Source: Saprospiraceae bacterium UBA2329 (GTDB lineage: Bacteria; Bacteroidota; Bacteroidia; Chitinophagales; Saprospiraceae). From it: a DNA stretch of 64,000 nt. Numbering within the stretch: the stretch's first letter is position 1; each line of letters opens with the position of its first letter. The position numbers were made by a program, and so were the translations under genes. Location: assembly GCA_002344975.1 (NCBI GenBank), contig DDUV01000032.1, positions 20,177 through 84,176 on the forward strand. The letters are read 5' to 3'. This document shows, piece by piece, positions 1 to 7,738 of the stretch. The notes below the pieces were generated by a model, which made no database searches, was not told the DNA's origin, and saw nothing but the letters and a program-made list of their open reading frames with translations.

Positions 1-59
1 CTTATCTAATCCTTTGGCGAAAATGATCACTTTATTTTTTATCGCCCCTTAGTGCCGAA

Positions 60-1952
60 TCAAAAAAGATTGTAGCCCGGAAATTGACTGATGGTGGGCA
101 ACAAATTGTCCATCACCGCCTTGAGCGCCCAGTCGTTGGATACGTTGGAATTGGTGATGATGGCGTAGCTCAGGCCGCTGTTGGGTCTTTTGACCAACCA
201 AGACCGGCTGCCGCCAAAAGAACCGCCGTGATATTGCTGTCCTCCATCAACGCGCCAGCCCAAAGCGCGGAAGTTATTGAACCCTGATGTAGTTGTCATG
301 GTCGTGTAGTTGGTGCTGGTGAGGATGTCTGCGGGAGTGGAAACACCGTCCACGCGGCTCAAGAATTTCAACAGGTCAATGGGCCGTGCTACCCATCCGC
401 CGAAGCCGCCAAACTGCTGCATATTTTGAGAGGACTGCGGATTGTAGGTAGCTTCGCCTGCCTTTGACTGGCCGTTGGCGAGGCCCACATACATGGTATT
501 GCCGATGCCGCTGGGATTGAGTACCTGATTGCGCACATACGTTTCGTACGATTGCCCGCTCACCTCTTCAATCACCCGCGCCAGGAAGTAGTAACCAAGG
601 TTGGAGTAAATCTCGCCTACATTCGGAGCTTGAGTAATGAGGTCGGAGCGGCCCATCAGGTCGGCCATGCACTCCGCTACGGTACTGGTGGCGCTCCAAA
701 AGGGAGGCTCGCCATTGCCGGTACGCATGCCGGAGGTATGATAGAGCAATTGCCGCACGGTAAACTGATGGAGCGGATGGGGCGTAGCGAGGTTGCCCAA
801 ACCGGCATTGCCCTGCGAGGGGGTGGGATACTTGGCGCCCAGTACGCTATTAGGCCCAAATACTTTCCGGTCGAGCAAATTGGAATGACCCTGTTGCACG
901 AGCCTCATAATGGCCACCGCCGTCACAGACTTGGAAATACTGAAAATGCGCATGGGGTGATTGGGCGACATGGTCTCATCGGGACGGGCATTGCCGTAGC
1001 CGGCCGCGAATACCAAGCGGCCGTCTTTCATAATGGCCAAAGACAAGCCGGGTACGTTTTCGGCCTGCATATAAGTATTGATGGCATTATTGATCTTGTT
1101 CAAATCGGCGGCTGAATAGTTTTTGTTCACCCAGATGCCGTTGAAGCGGGCGCTGTTGCCGGAAGCGAAGCCCTGCACAAACACAGGCCGGTAGCCCTGG
1201 TAGTACATATTGTCGGAAACGTGCTGGTAATTTCCATCTGCGATACCGTGGCGCACTGCGCGGGGGTCTCCGGAAATTTGCTCCCAGATACCCGCGTAAT
1301 AATTAACGTTGTTTTTGGTGTAGCCACTCATATTCACCAAGGCATAACCCTGACTGCTGAGGGTATTAAACTCGTTTTGAAACTGTGCGCCAGTCAGGTT
1401 GTGTTTGGCTACCAATGCCGGGCCGGTTTTTTTCTCCCAGATGGCGGCAAAGTACTCCACGTTGTTCACCACATAGCCGCTCACATGCACCAGCCGGAAG
1501 CCTTGATTTTTAAAGTTATCATACTCCGTTTGGTATTGTGCGGCGGTCAGGTTGTGTTTGGCTGCCCACAAGCCGGGTATCTTCTCCCAAATGGCTGCAA
1601 ATTTGGCCTCATTGCCTACGCCATAGCCCGAAACCTGAGTAGGGCGATAGCCTTGTGTTTTGTACTCGTCCACCTTGCTTTGGTACTGCGCGCCGCTCAT
1701 TCCGTGATGGGTGGCCATCAGCGGGCCGGTTATTTGCTCCCATATAGCTGTGTAGCGCTCCTGGCCATTATGGGTGTAGCCATTCACGCAGGTGAGGCGG
1801 TAGCCGTTTTGTTTGTTGGTGTTGTACTCGGTCTGGTACTGGGCCGGGCTGAGTCCGTGGCGGGCAATCCAGGCCTGTGCAAGGGTGGTGGAATAGCTCA
1901 TGCAAAGGGTCAGGGCGATGCTGAAGAGTGAAAAAACAAATTTTGTTTTCAT
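60..1952 (-). CDS. Secreted serine hydrolase (beta-lactamase-related) with five N-terminal tandem repeats
   Basis: Predicted exported hydrolase of the class C beta-lactamase / penicillin-binding-protein-like family. Residues 1-26 form a signal peptide. Residues about 28-280 hold five imperfect repeats of about 50 residues, each with the pattern H-G/N-L/M-x-x-x-Q-Y/F-Q, then G-Y/F-R and ending in A-I-W-E. These resemble the bacterial tandem repeat found beside such hydrolases. The catalytic domain (about 285-625) shows the SxxK motif SISK near residue 339, the YxN motif YSN near 449 and an HGG motif near 575, so it looks active. ATG at 1952 is chosen; the longer frame would need an upstream TTG. 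Substrate is unknown (a cell-wall peptide, ester or beta-lactam is possible). Confidence 0.85.
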   Translation of the reverse strand: MKTKFVFSLFSIALTLCMSYSTTLAQAWIARHGLSPAQYQTEYNTNKQNGYRLTCVNGYTHNGQERYTAIWEQITGPLMATHHGMSGAQYQSKVDEYKTQGYRPTQVSGYGVGNEAKFAAIWEKIPGLWAAKHNLTAAQYQTEYDNFKNQGFRLVHVSGYVVNNVEYFAAIWEKKTGPALVAKHNLTGAQFQNEFNTLSSQGYALVNMSGYTKNNVNYYAGIWEQISGDPRAVRHGIADGNYQHVSDNMYYQGYRPVFVQGFASGNSARFNGIWVNKNYSAADLNKINNAINTYMQAENVPGLSLAIMKDGRLVFAAGYGNARPDETMSPNHPMRIFSISKSVTAVAIMRLVQQGHSNLLDRKVFGPNSVLGAKYPTPSQGNAGLGNLATPHPLHQFTVRQLLYHTSGMRTGNGEPPFWSATSTVAECMADLMGRSDLITQAPNVGEIYSNLGYYFLARVIEEVSGQSYETYVRNQVLNPSGIGNTMYVGLANGQSKAGEATYNPQSSQNMQQFGGFGGWVARPIDLLKFLSRVDGVSTPADILTSTNYTTMTTTSGFNNFRALGWRVDGGQQYHGGSFGGSRSWLVKRPNSGLSYAIITNSNVSNDWALKAVMDNLLPTISQFPGYNLF

Positions 1953-2129
1953 GGTCAAATAAGATTTCTACAAAATTGGTGTGGATCACAGCCTACTCTG
2001 TTCACTGCTTTTCGGCTTCTGCAGGAGTGCCTTTTCATCGGTACTCAACGCAATGTGTCGCAAGGGGAACGGATGTACCCAAGAAGTATCAAATAATGCT
2101 GATTTTTGGAAAGCCGGGGCGAAAATTTA

Positions 2130-2543
2130 TCATCGAACAAAATACGAAACCGCGACTGCCGCCGCCGTCAGAAACAGCAGGGCAAAAGCGGTAGCGCGCC
2201 AGATGTTTTTTTGAGCCGCTTTATCGTGCCGGGTGCTGGCATAAACCGAAACCAGCACTACAAGTGCGCCTTTGTACCCCGACAAAACGGCTGCGAGAAC
2301 CGTCAGCCCGGCGAGTACAGGGTTGGCACGAATCCACAAAAATATATTTGCCGGCTGGTCTTGTGGTTCTGGGGGAGTTATTTCAACAGCGAGTTCATTC
2401 ATGTTTCTGAGCAGTACCTGCTGCCGGGCCGTTTCAACTACATGGACGGGATATTTTTTGGGGTTTTCCAGCATTTCCACCCATACCCGATTGGGAATAT
2501 CGGATACCCCGGCGCTTGTATCATTGTCTAAAACATTATCCAT
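2130..2543 (-). CDS. Small hypothetical protein with C-terminal membrane helices
   Basis: A 137-residue protein I cannot assign to a family. The first 70 residues are polar. Two hydrophobic stretches follow (about 74-100 and 112-136), so it is probably anchored in the inner membrane by a C-terminal hairpin. It lies 10 nt downstream of the PemK-like toxin on the same strand and may be co-transcribed with it. Its 3' end is partly duplicated about 1 kb away, beyond the toxin-antitoxin pair (3161-3215), which suggests a past tandem duplication or insertion here. Confidence 0.55.
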   Translation of the reverse strand: MDNVLDNDTSAGVSDIPNRVWVEMLENPKKYPVHVVETARQQVLLRNMNELAVEITPPEPQDQPANIFLWIRANPVLAGLTVLAAVLSGYKGALVVLVSVYASTRHDKAAQKNIWRATAFALLFLTAAAVAVSYFVR

Positions 2544-2553
2544 ATCCGATTCT

Positions 2554-2892
2554 TCAGATATCCAATACTTTTTTCAATGCGTCTTTGATTTGGAGTAATT
2601 CGTCCGAATCAATAACGCCTATTTTTAAAATAAAGCGCTGTTGAGAGACCGAACGTATTTGGAAACAATCCGCGCATGAAATTTTGGAAAGTCCATTTTG
2701 ATCGTTGGGTGTTATTTTTACCATCCAGGGAGCCACATCATAGCGATCCTTCCAGTCGGTGACGGGTACAATAATCTTCAGCGGCAGCCTTCCCAAACTA
2801 TCATCATTTACAATAATTGCCGGGCGCTTTTTTTGTATTTCAGCTCCTTTGGTCGGCTCAAGATCAATGAGCCAAATTTCACTTTGTTTCAT
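2554..2892 (-). CDS. PemK/MazF-family toxin (type II TA)
   Basis: A 112-residue protein with the start typical of PemK/MazF endoribonucleases: GEIW-like residues SEIWLIDLEPTKGAEIQKKRP, then an AIIVNDD strand and a VPVTDW segment. The family cuts mRNA to arrest growth and is neutralised by a co-encoded antitoxin. The start codon overlaps the end of the upstream antitoxin gene by 14 nt, the usual arrangement for such pairs. Length agrees with the family (about 110 residues). The toxin class is clear from motifs; activity is inferred. Confidence 0.85.
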   Translation of the reverse strand: MKQSEIWLIDLEPTKGAEIQKKRPAIIVNDDSLGRLPLKIIVPVTDWKDRYDVAPWMVKITPNDQNGLSKISCADCFQIRSVSQQRFILKIGVIDSDELLQIKDALKKVLDI

Positions 2893-3091
2893 AAAAATCT
2901 TCGAGGTCCAGAGTTGTGAAAGAGATCAATTCCTGATCATTCATATAATCCTGATATAGTTCGTCTGCTGCCAGAGCCAATTGGCGTTGAGTTTCCTCTT
3001 TTTTGATGGCTTTCAGCGTTTCTTCCACAACCAGAAATTGCTGTGAAAGAGGCAGCCGACGTATTTCTTGTATCAACTCCATTGTTTGCAT
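2879..3091 (-). CDS. Antitoxin partner of the PemK-like toxin
   Basis: A 70-residue mostly helical, charged protein (MELIQEIRRLPLSQQFLVVEE...) directly upstream of and overlapping the toxin gene. The N-terminal half resembles small Bacteroidota antitoxins that begin with an EL...I..LP..E/QQ..L.E pattern. The acidic C-terminus (DLEDFYETK) would fit a toxin-wrapping tail. A -7-like element (TAACTTTG on this strand, 3110-3117) lies about 20 nt upstream of the ATG. The assignment rests mainly on the overlap with the toxin. Confidence 0.7.
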   Translation of the reverse strand: MQTMELIQEIRRLPLSQQFLVVEETLKAIKKEETQRQLALAADELYQDYMNDQELISFTTLDLEDFYETK

Positions 3092-3109
3092 AGCATTGTT
3101 GTTTGATTA

Positions 3110-3117
3110 CAAAGTTA
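3110..3117 (-). promoter_or_regulatory. Bacteroidota -7 element for the PemK-type TA operon
   Basis: TAACTTTG on the minus strand matches the TAnnTTTG consensus and sits 18 nt before the antitoxin ATG. No convincing -33 TTG was found at the expected spacing. Confidence 0.35.
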
Positions 3118-3160
3118 CATAACAAACTCACTCGCATCGGGTTGTTGGCCTGTTAAGTGA

Positions 3161-3215
3161 AAAATATGAAACCACCGCCGCCGTCAGAAACAGCAGGGCG
3201 AAAGCAGTAACGCAG
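3161..3215 (-). pseudogene. Duplicated 3' fragment of the small membrane protein gene
   Basis: This stretch matches 2141-2200 closely, sharing among others the run CCGTCAGAAACAGCAGGGC on the plus strand. Read on the minus strand it encodes a fragment (TAFALLFLTAA...) of the same C-terminal helix as the gene at 2130-2543. No start or remaining body is present. The two copies flank the PemK-type TA pair as direct repeats. Confidence 0.6.
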
Positions 3216-3242
3216 TATTGCACCATTCTCGAATAAATGAGC

Positions 3243-3250
3243 TATTTTTG
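3243..3250 (+). promoter_or_regulatory. Bacteroidota -7 element for the AbiE-like TA pair
   Basis: TATTTTTG matches TAnnTTTG and lies 17 nt upstream of the ATG at 3268. A TTG at 3218-3220 could be the -33 element, with a spacer (22 nt) slightly longer than usual. This promoter is divergent from the neighbouring TA operon. Confidence 0.4.
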
Positions 3251-3267
3251 TAGCAAAAATAAAGCGC

Positions 3268-3549
3268 ATGCATTCAGCCGGGCCAGACATTCGCAGGCAT
3301 CTGTTATGGGAATACGATTGGGACAATCTTGATTTTTCGAGCTTGGCTACCGTCGTTATTGAACGGGTAATTGAGCGGGGAGTACCCGCCGAATGGCAGG
3401 CCATTGTTGATTTTTACGGCATTGACAAAATATTGAGTACTGCCGAAAAAAGTACGCGACTTGATTCCAGACATAAACAATTCACACAAATTTACCTTCA
3501 ATCTGGATTCATCCATGTTGTACAAAAGCCAGGATGTCATTCTGCCTGA
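3268..3549 (+). CDS. Antitoxin-like protein (DUF6922-like) of an AbiEii-type module
   Basis: A 93-residue protein. It starts with a short segment ending in LLWEYDWDNLDF, followed by VVIERVIERGVPAEWQAIVDFYG. This pattern is characteristic of small Bacteroidota proteins encoded immediately upstream of nucleotidyltransferase (AbiEii/AbiGii) toxins, where they are thought to act as antitoxins. The 3' end overlaps the toxin start at 3515 by 35 nt, so translation is probably coupled. Family role is established by context; the repression of this toxin is inferred. Confidence 0.7.
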   Translation: MHSAGPDIRRHLLWEYDWDNLDFSSLATVVIERVIERGVPAEWQAIVDFYGIDKILSTAEKSTRLDSRHKQFTQIYLQSGFIHVVQKPGCHSA

Positions 3550-4147
3550 AACACTGGAATTGTTGTCTCAAATCCAGCAGGATCAGGTTTTTAACGAGTT
3601 TTTCCTCGTAGGTGGAACAGCTTTGGCCTTGCACATAGGCCACCGTCTTTCTATTGATCTGGACTTATTTTCTACGGGTTCCTTTGACAATTATCAAATC
3701 GAAACTCACCTTTCCCAAGTATATGGCTTTTCCACAGACTACGTTGCCCCTAATACGCTTAAAGGATTTGCCCAAAATGTCAAAATGGACTTTCTCACGC
3801 ATGCGTATCCACTGGTAAACGCACTCTGCAAGGAGGATGGCCTGAGACTGGCATCTATACCTGATATCGGCGCCATGAAACTCAACGCCATAGCTCATAG
3901 CGGCAATAGACAAAAAGACTTTTTTGATCTTTATTTCCTACTGGAACACTACTCGTTGCGATCTTTACTGGACGCTTACCAAATCAAATATCCCAACTCC
4001 AATCCCATTATTCCGCTCAAAGCAATCACTTGGTTTGAAGACATTGATTTTGAAATTGAAAAGCCTTTGCTGAAACGCTCTGTCCGCTTTGAAGCTGTGA
4101 AATCACGTCTTTTGCAAGCAGCGACACTACCGGATAAAGTGTTTTGA
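3515..4147 (+). CDS. AbiEii/AbiGii-family nucleotidyltransferase toxin
   Basis: A 210-residue nucleotidyltransferase-fold protein. Key motifs are FFLVGGTALALHIGHR followed by SIDLDLFS, the GG(T/S)-x9-13-DxD signature of AbiEii toxins; these transfer nucleotides to RNA targets and arrest growth or abort phage infection. The start at 3515 (MLYKSQDVILPETLELL) aligns with the usual family N-terminus (MLYx..V.P.TLELL), so the longer frame starting at 3461 is not preferred. Together with the overlapping upstream gene it forms a type IV-like TA pair. It ends 16 nt before a strong hairpin. Confidence 0.85.
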   Translation: MLYKSQDVILPETLELLSQIQQDQVFNEFFLVGGTALALHIGHRLSIDLDLFSTGSFDNYQIETHLSQVYGFSTDYVAPNTLKGFAQNVKMDFLTHAYPLVNALCKEDGLRLASIPDIGAMKLNAIAHSGNRQKDFFDLYFLLEHYSLRSLLDAYQIKYPNSNPIIPLKAITWFEDIDFEIEKPLLKRSVRFEAVKSRLLQAATLPDKVF

Positions 4148-4162
4148 ATTTATACTCGATAG

Positions 4163-4200
4163 CCAGTGGTTTGCGAATTTAGGTTTTTGCAAACCACTGG
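4163..4200. terminator. Perfect 12-bp inverted repeat downstream of the AbiE-like toxin
   Basis: Arms CCAGTGGTTTGC (4163-4174) and GCAAACCACTGG (4189-4200) are exact reverse complements around a 14-nt loop. They lie between two convergent genes and probably end transcription. Confidence 0.6.
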
Positions 4201-4207
4201 TTATCAG

Positions 4208-4263
4208 TTATCCCGATGAAAAATGGTTTATATTTTTCGCAAACCATTTTTCATCGGGTATAA
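4208..4263. terminator. Long inverted repeat between convergent genes
   Basis: Arms at 4208-4229 (TTATCCCGATGAAAAATGG + TTT) and 4241-4263 pair over about 22 bp with a single extra base, around an 11-nt AT-rich loop. It lies just 3' of the vWA gene stop and presumably terminates transcription from both sides. The loop-side core (GGTTT...AAACC) resembles the stem of the neighbouring hairpin. Confidence 0.65.
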
Positions 4264-4264
4264 C

Positions 4265-5668
4265 TCACTTCTCCAAAAAAATAGCCCACAAATCCTTCAC
4301 CGCCACCCCCCAGCATTGCGAGCGTTGCAGCGGCGGAATGGCTAAGTTACAGGTTTCCAACAGGTTGAAGTCGAAGAGTTGGGTGGTGCAGCGGTAGTTG
4401 TCAATATAGACCACTTTGCCGCCGGTGTTTTCCGCCAGGCAGGTGTATTCTGCGAAAGCGCCCGTGTTGTGCAGCCCCGACTCCAGGAAAGTGAGCACAT
4501 GAATGGTGATGTTTTTTCCGGCCAGACCGGCAGCCCATTCGCAGATGTCGAGGTCGCCCATTTTGCATACGTTTTCCCCGTCGCTGATGAGAAAAATGGA
4601 TTTTGAAACCGAATCCTGCGCGCTCAGTAGCTCCGGTGCTTTCACCAACATAGTCAGCAGCGGCGTCGTGCCGTCGGGATACAAAAAGCGCAACTCCTCC
4701 TTCATTTCTTTTTTGGAAAGACTGCCCGTCGGCATCCATTTGAGGGGCGTTTTGGCACAATCGCCGCCGATGGTGGCCAATCCGAGCCGGGTGGTTTCGG
4801 GCATTTTGTCGGTGAGATAAAGGGCCATTTCTTTCATCACATCAAAGCGGTCCTGGTTGAGGCAAATCACCTTTTCCATGACCATCGAACCGGAAATATC
4901 CACCAGAAACAGCACCTCCTCAAATTGCCCCAATTGCAGCGTTCGGTCAATGTTGGCAGGCATGGAACTGAAAATGGGGTCGAGCAGGCGGCGTTGGTTC
5001 AGAGAGTCGGCCTGAGCGGAGAACTGCCCCGGCGGCAGGCCCAGCGTATCGGCCAGTGTGCGATAGTTTTGCAGGGCTACGGCATTGGTTGCGTCGTGGC
5101 GCAAAGCTTCTTCAAAATATTGAGCCGCCCGCTCCATACTGCGGCGTTGCACATGAAAATGAGGCGCAATGCCCGCCTTCACATGCGAGCCTTGCCCCTG
5201 ATGCAGGAGCGTGGCATAGCCCAGGGCGTTGTACAAAATGCTGAGTTGACGGCCATCGGGCTTGGCCTGCATCAACTCGATGGCCTTGCGGATGGGCGCC
5301 GCCGCATAGCCCGCCCGGCCTCCGTACAAATGAGACATGCCCTGAAAAAAGTGCCAGGACGCTAATTTGGAAACGCGCTCGGGGTCTTTGAGCGCAATGA
5401 ATCCGCCGGCCTTTTGCAGCAGCAGCCTGCCCGATTCGTACTGCCCGCTGCGGCTCAGTGCGAGGGCATAGGCCGAGGTAAAGTAAAAATTGTCGGGTAT
5501 GATCTCGGCGGCCTGCCGGAAGTGGCCCTCCGCCTGCCGGAACTGCCCCTCGGCATACAACATAGCACCCCGGTAATAGTGCCGGTACGCCGCTTTTTGG
5601 GCGAGGAGCGCCGGGGCAACGGAAAGCAGCAAAACAATGGTGAGCAGTAGTTTTGGGAGGATGTTCAA
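4265..5668 (-). CDS. Exported von Willebrand factor A domain protein with TPR-like N-terminus
   Basis: A 467-residue protein with a signal peptide (about 1-23). Residues 24-215 are helical and TPR-like (YYRGAMLYAEGQFRQAEGHFRQAAEIIPDN is the clearest unit; about 20 more residues pair with it). Residues about 245-440 form a vWA domain with the MIDAS signature DISGS and a downstream DGTTPLL/DGE segment. vWA domains bind protein ligands through a metal ion, and TPRs mediate assembly, so a periplasmic scaffold role is likely. No partner genes are adjacent. The real function is unknown. Confidence 0.75.
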   Translation of the reverse strand: MNILPKLLLTIVLLLSVAPALLAQKAAYRHYYRGAMLYAEGQFRQAEGHFRQAAEIIPDNFYFTSAYALALSRSGQYESGRLLLQKAGGFIALKDPERVSKLASWHFFQGMSHLYGGRAGYAAAPIRKAIELMQAKPDGRQLSILYNALGYATLLHQGQGSHVKAGIAPHFHVQRRSMERAAQYFEEALRHDATNAVALQNYRTLADTLGLPPGQFSAQADSLNQRRLLDPIFSSMPANIDRTLQLGQFEEVLFLVDISGSMVMEKVICLNQDRFDVMKEMALYLTDKMPETTRLGLATIGGDCAKTPLKWMPTGSLSKKEMKEELRFLYPDGTTPLLTMLVKAPELLSAQDSVSKSIFLISDGENVCKMGDLDICEWAAGLAGKNITIHVLTFLESGLHNTGAFAEYTCLAENTGGKVVYIDNYRCTTQLFDFNLLETCNLAIPPLQRSQCWGVAVKDLWAIFLEK

Positions 5669-5724
5669 TGGTCGGTCGGTTTGTGTTCAGGCAGGCAATT
5701 TCAACGGAAAATCCTGCACATTAC

Positions 5725-5753
5725 TTGTACATACTTCAAAAAGCCGTATTTTG
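5725..5753 (+). promoter_or_regulatory. Bacteroidota-type promoter upstream of the small secreted protein
   Basis: TTG (5725-5727) and TATTTTG (5747-5753) are separated by 19 nt, which matches the -33/-7 architecture of Bacteroidota housekeeping promoters. It lies 27 nt upstream of the ATG at 5780 and argues for that start rather than an earlier in-frame ATG at 5681. Confidence 0.45.
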
Positions 5754-5779
5754 GCCGGCAATGTAAAAAACAACTCAAG

Positions 5780-6202
5780 ATGAAGAAATTTTTGATTGGT
5801 ATGATTGCCTTTTTGAGCGTTTGCAGCGCTTTCGCACAATCTGCCGCCGACCAGCAATCGGCCCGCAAAGCTACGGAAGAATTGACCGCCGTTTACAGCC
5901 TCAGTGAGGCGCAGGTGCAAAAAATGTATGTGATTCAGGAACGCCGCTTCCGCAACCTGTCCGAAATCGAATCGCTGAAAACCACCGACGAATCGCTCTA
6001 TCGCCAAAAGCTGAAGAGCATTCGCACCCTCACCGAATCCTCGATTGCCAACATGCTCACGCCCGAACAGAAGCCCATCTTAGACCGGGAGCGGGCCGAG
6101 CGCCGACGCAGCGAAGCCGCCCGAATAGAAGCCCTCAAAAAGAGCGGCGCATCCAAAGATGCCATCCATGAGGCTCTTTTGGAAATGGAATCCGACCATT
6201 AG
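5780..6202 (+). CDS. Small exported helical protein of unknown function
   Basis: A 140-residue protein with a clear signal peptide (residues 1-19, cleavage after AFA). The mature part is entirely helical and charged: LSEAQVQKMYVIQERR, then LTPEQKPILDRERAERRR. The pattern of an LT/LS-x-x-Q motif followed by long helices is like Spy/CpxP-like or DUF4890-like periplasmic proteins of Bacteroidota, which sense or chaperone misfolded envelope proteins; this similarity is weak. The ATG at 5780 is chosen because the signal peptide and promoter both fit it. Confidence 0.65.
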   Translation: MKKFLIGMIAFLSVCSAFAQSAADQQSARKATEELTAVYSLSEAQVQKMYVIQERRFRNLSEIESLKTTDESLYRQKLKSIRTLTESSIANMLTPEQKPILDRERAERRRSEAARIEALKKSGASKDAIHEALLEMESDH

Positions 6203-6412
6203 TCAATATGTTGCTGAAACCTGAGTTCGGCAGTCATTACCCAACAACCGGCGCTTACGGTCGGGGAGGCTTTTTTTTGCCGATTTTTGCTGTTTAGCCA
6301 AACAATTCTAAGGTAGTAATGTAATATTGCTGCCCGTTTTTCGGGGCTGCCGCCGGCTGTCGCCCGGAGCGTTTTTTAACATTCATCTTACCACCAAATA
6401 AAGCATTTTTCA

Positions 6413-7738
6413 ATGGATCCCTTGAAGCAATTATTCCACGAAAAAGCCACTGCTCAACGCAATGCCATCAGAGCCATGCTCAAAGAACACGGCGAACTTG
6501 TGGTAGATCAGGTAACGCTCGGCCAGATTTACGGCGGCGCCCGCAGCATAAAAATGATGGTTTGGGAAACCTCCGACCTCGACGCCGAAGAAGGCATCAA
6601 ATTCAGAGGTTATTCCATACCCGAACTCAGAGAAATACTACCCAAAGGGCAAGACAAAAAGGAACCGCGCCCCGAAGGGCTGTTCTGGCTCATGCTCACC
6701 GGCGAAATTCCTACCGAAGAACAGGTGGAATGGCTCACGCTGCAATGGACGCACCGCAGCAATGTGCCGGAACATGTTTTCCACACGCTGGATGCCCTGC
6801 CCATCAGCACGCACCCCATGACGCAGTTCATCATTGCGGTGACGGCCATGCAATCCGAGAGTTGTTTTGCCAGAAGGCACGAAGAGGGCCTGCACAAAGA
6901 AGAATACTGGGACGCCACCTACGAAGACGTGATGAACCTCATCGCTCGTCTGCCGCGCGTGGCCGCCTACATCTATCGGCGTTCTTTCCACGGTGGCGAT
7001 CATATTGCACCCGATATCAGCAAAGACTGGGGCGGCAATTTTGCCCACATGCTCGGCTTCGATCAGCCCGATTTTCGCAGCCTCATGCGTTTGTACCTCA
7101 CCATCCACGCCGACCACGAAGGCGGTAACGCTTCGGCACATACCTGCCACCTCGTAGGCTCCACCCTGAGCGATGCGTATCTGGCCTTTGCCGGCGCCAT
7201 GACTTCGCTGGCAGGGCCGTTGCACGGTTTGGCCAATCAGGAAGTAGTGGGTTGGATTTACAAAATGCTGGATGCGCTGGGCACCAAAACGCCTACCAAA
7301 GATCAAATTGCAGCCTATGTAAAGGCCACCATTGACGCCGGTCAGGTCATTCCGGGTTATGGCCATGCGGTGTTGCGCAAGCCCGACCCGCGCTTCATGG
7401 CGCAAAAGAGCTTCGCGGAACGCTACATCAAGCACGACGACATGGTGCAGGTGGTTTGGGATGTGTTTGAAACCGTGCCGCCCATTTTGGAAAGCCTCGG
7501 CAAGGTGAAAAACCCCTGGCCCAACGTGGACGCTCACTCCGGCGCGCTGCTCATTCACTACGGTCTCACGGAATTCAACTTCTATACGGTGCTGTTTGGC
7601 GTGTCGAGGGCATTGGGCGTACTGGCTCAATTGGCCTGGTCGCGGGCATTGGGCTTCCCGCTGGAGCGCCCCAAATCCGTCACCACCCAATGGGCCGAAA
7701 AGCAGGTGGCCAAACACCTGCAAGCCAACCACGCGTAA
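6413..7738 (+). CDS. gltA: Citrate synthase, mitochondrial-like (type I)
   Basis: Condenses oxaloacetate and acetyl-CoA to citrate, the entry step of the TCA cycle. All catalytic residues are visible: His271 in LAGPLHGLANQEV, His318 in IPGYGHAVLRKPDPR and Asp373 in NVDAHSGALL. The blocks GIKFRGYSIPE and EGLFWLMLTGEIPT, and the wording around the active site, are those of the dimeric eukaryotic-type enzyme rather than the hexameric bacterial GltA. Length (441 residues) fits. The stop codon is immediately followed by the ATG of lnt (TAAATG), so the two genes are probably co-transcribed. Confidence 0.95.
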   Translation: MDPLKQLFHEKATAQRNAIRAMLKEHGELVVDQVTLGQIYGGARSIKMMVWETSDLDAEEGIKFRGYSIPELREILPKGQDKKEPRPEGLFWLMLTGEIPTEEQVEWLTLQWTHRSNVPEHVFHTLDALPISTHPMTQFIIAVTAMQSESCFARRHEEGLHKEEYWDATYEDVMNLIARLPRVAAYIYRRSFHGGDHIAPDISKDWGGNFAHMLGFDQPDFRSLMRLYLTIHADHEGGNASAHTCHLVGSTLSDAYLAFAGAMTSLAGPLHGLANQEVVGWIYKMLDALGTKTPTKDQIAAYVKATIDAGQVIPGYGHAVLRKPDPRFMAQKSFAERYIKHDDMVQVVWDVFETVPPILESLGKVKNPWPNVDAHSGALLIHYGLTEFNFYTVLFGVSRALGVLAQLAWSRALGFPLERPKSVTTQWAEKQVAKHLQANHA

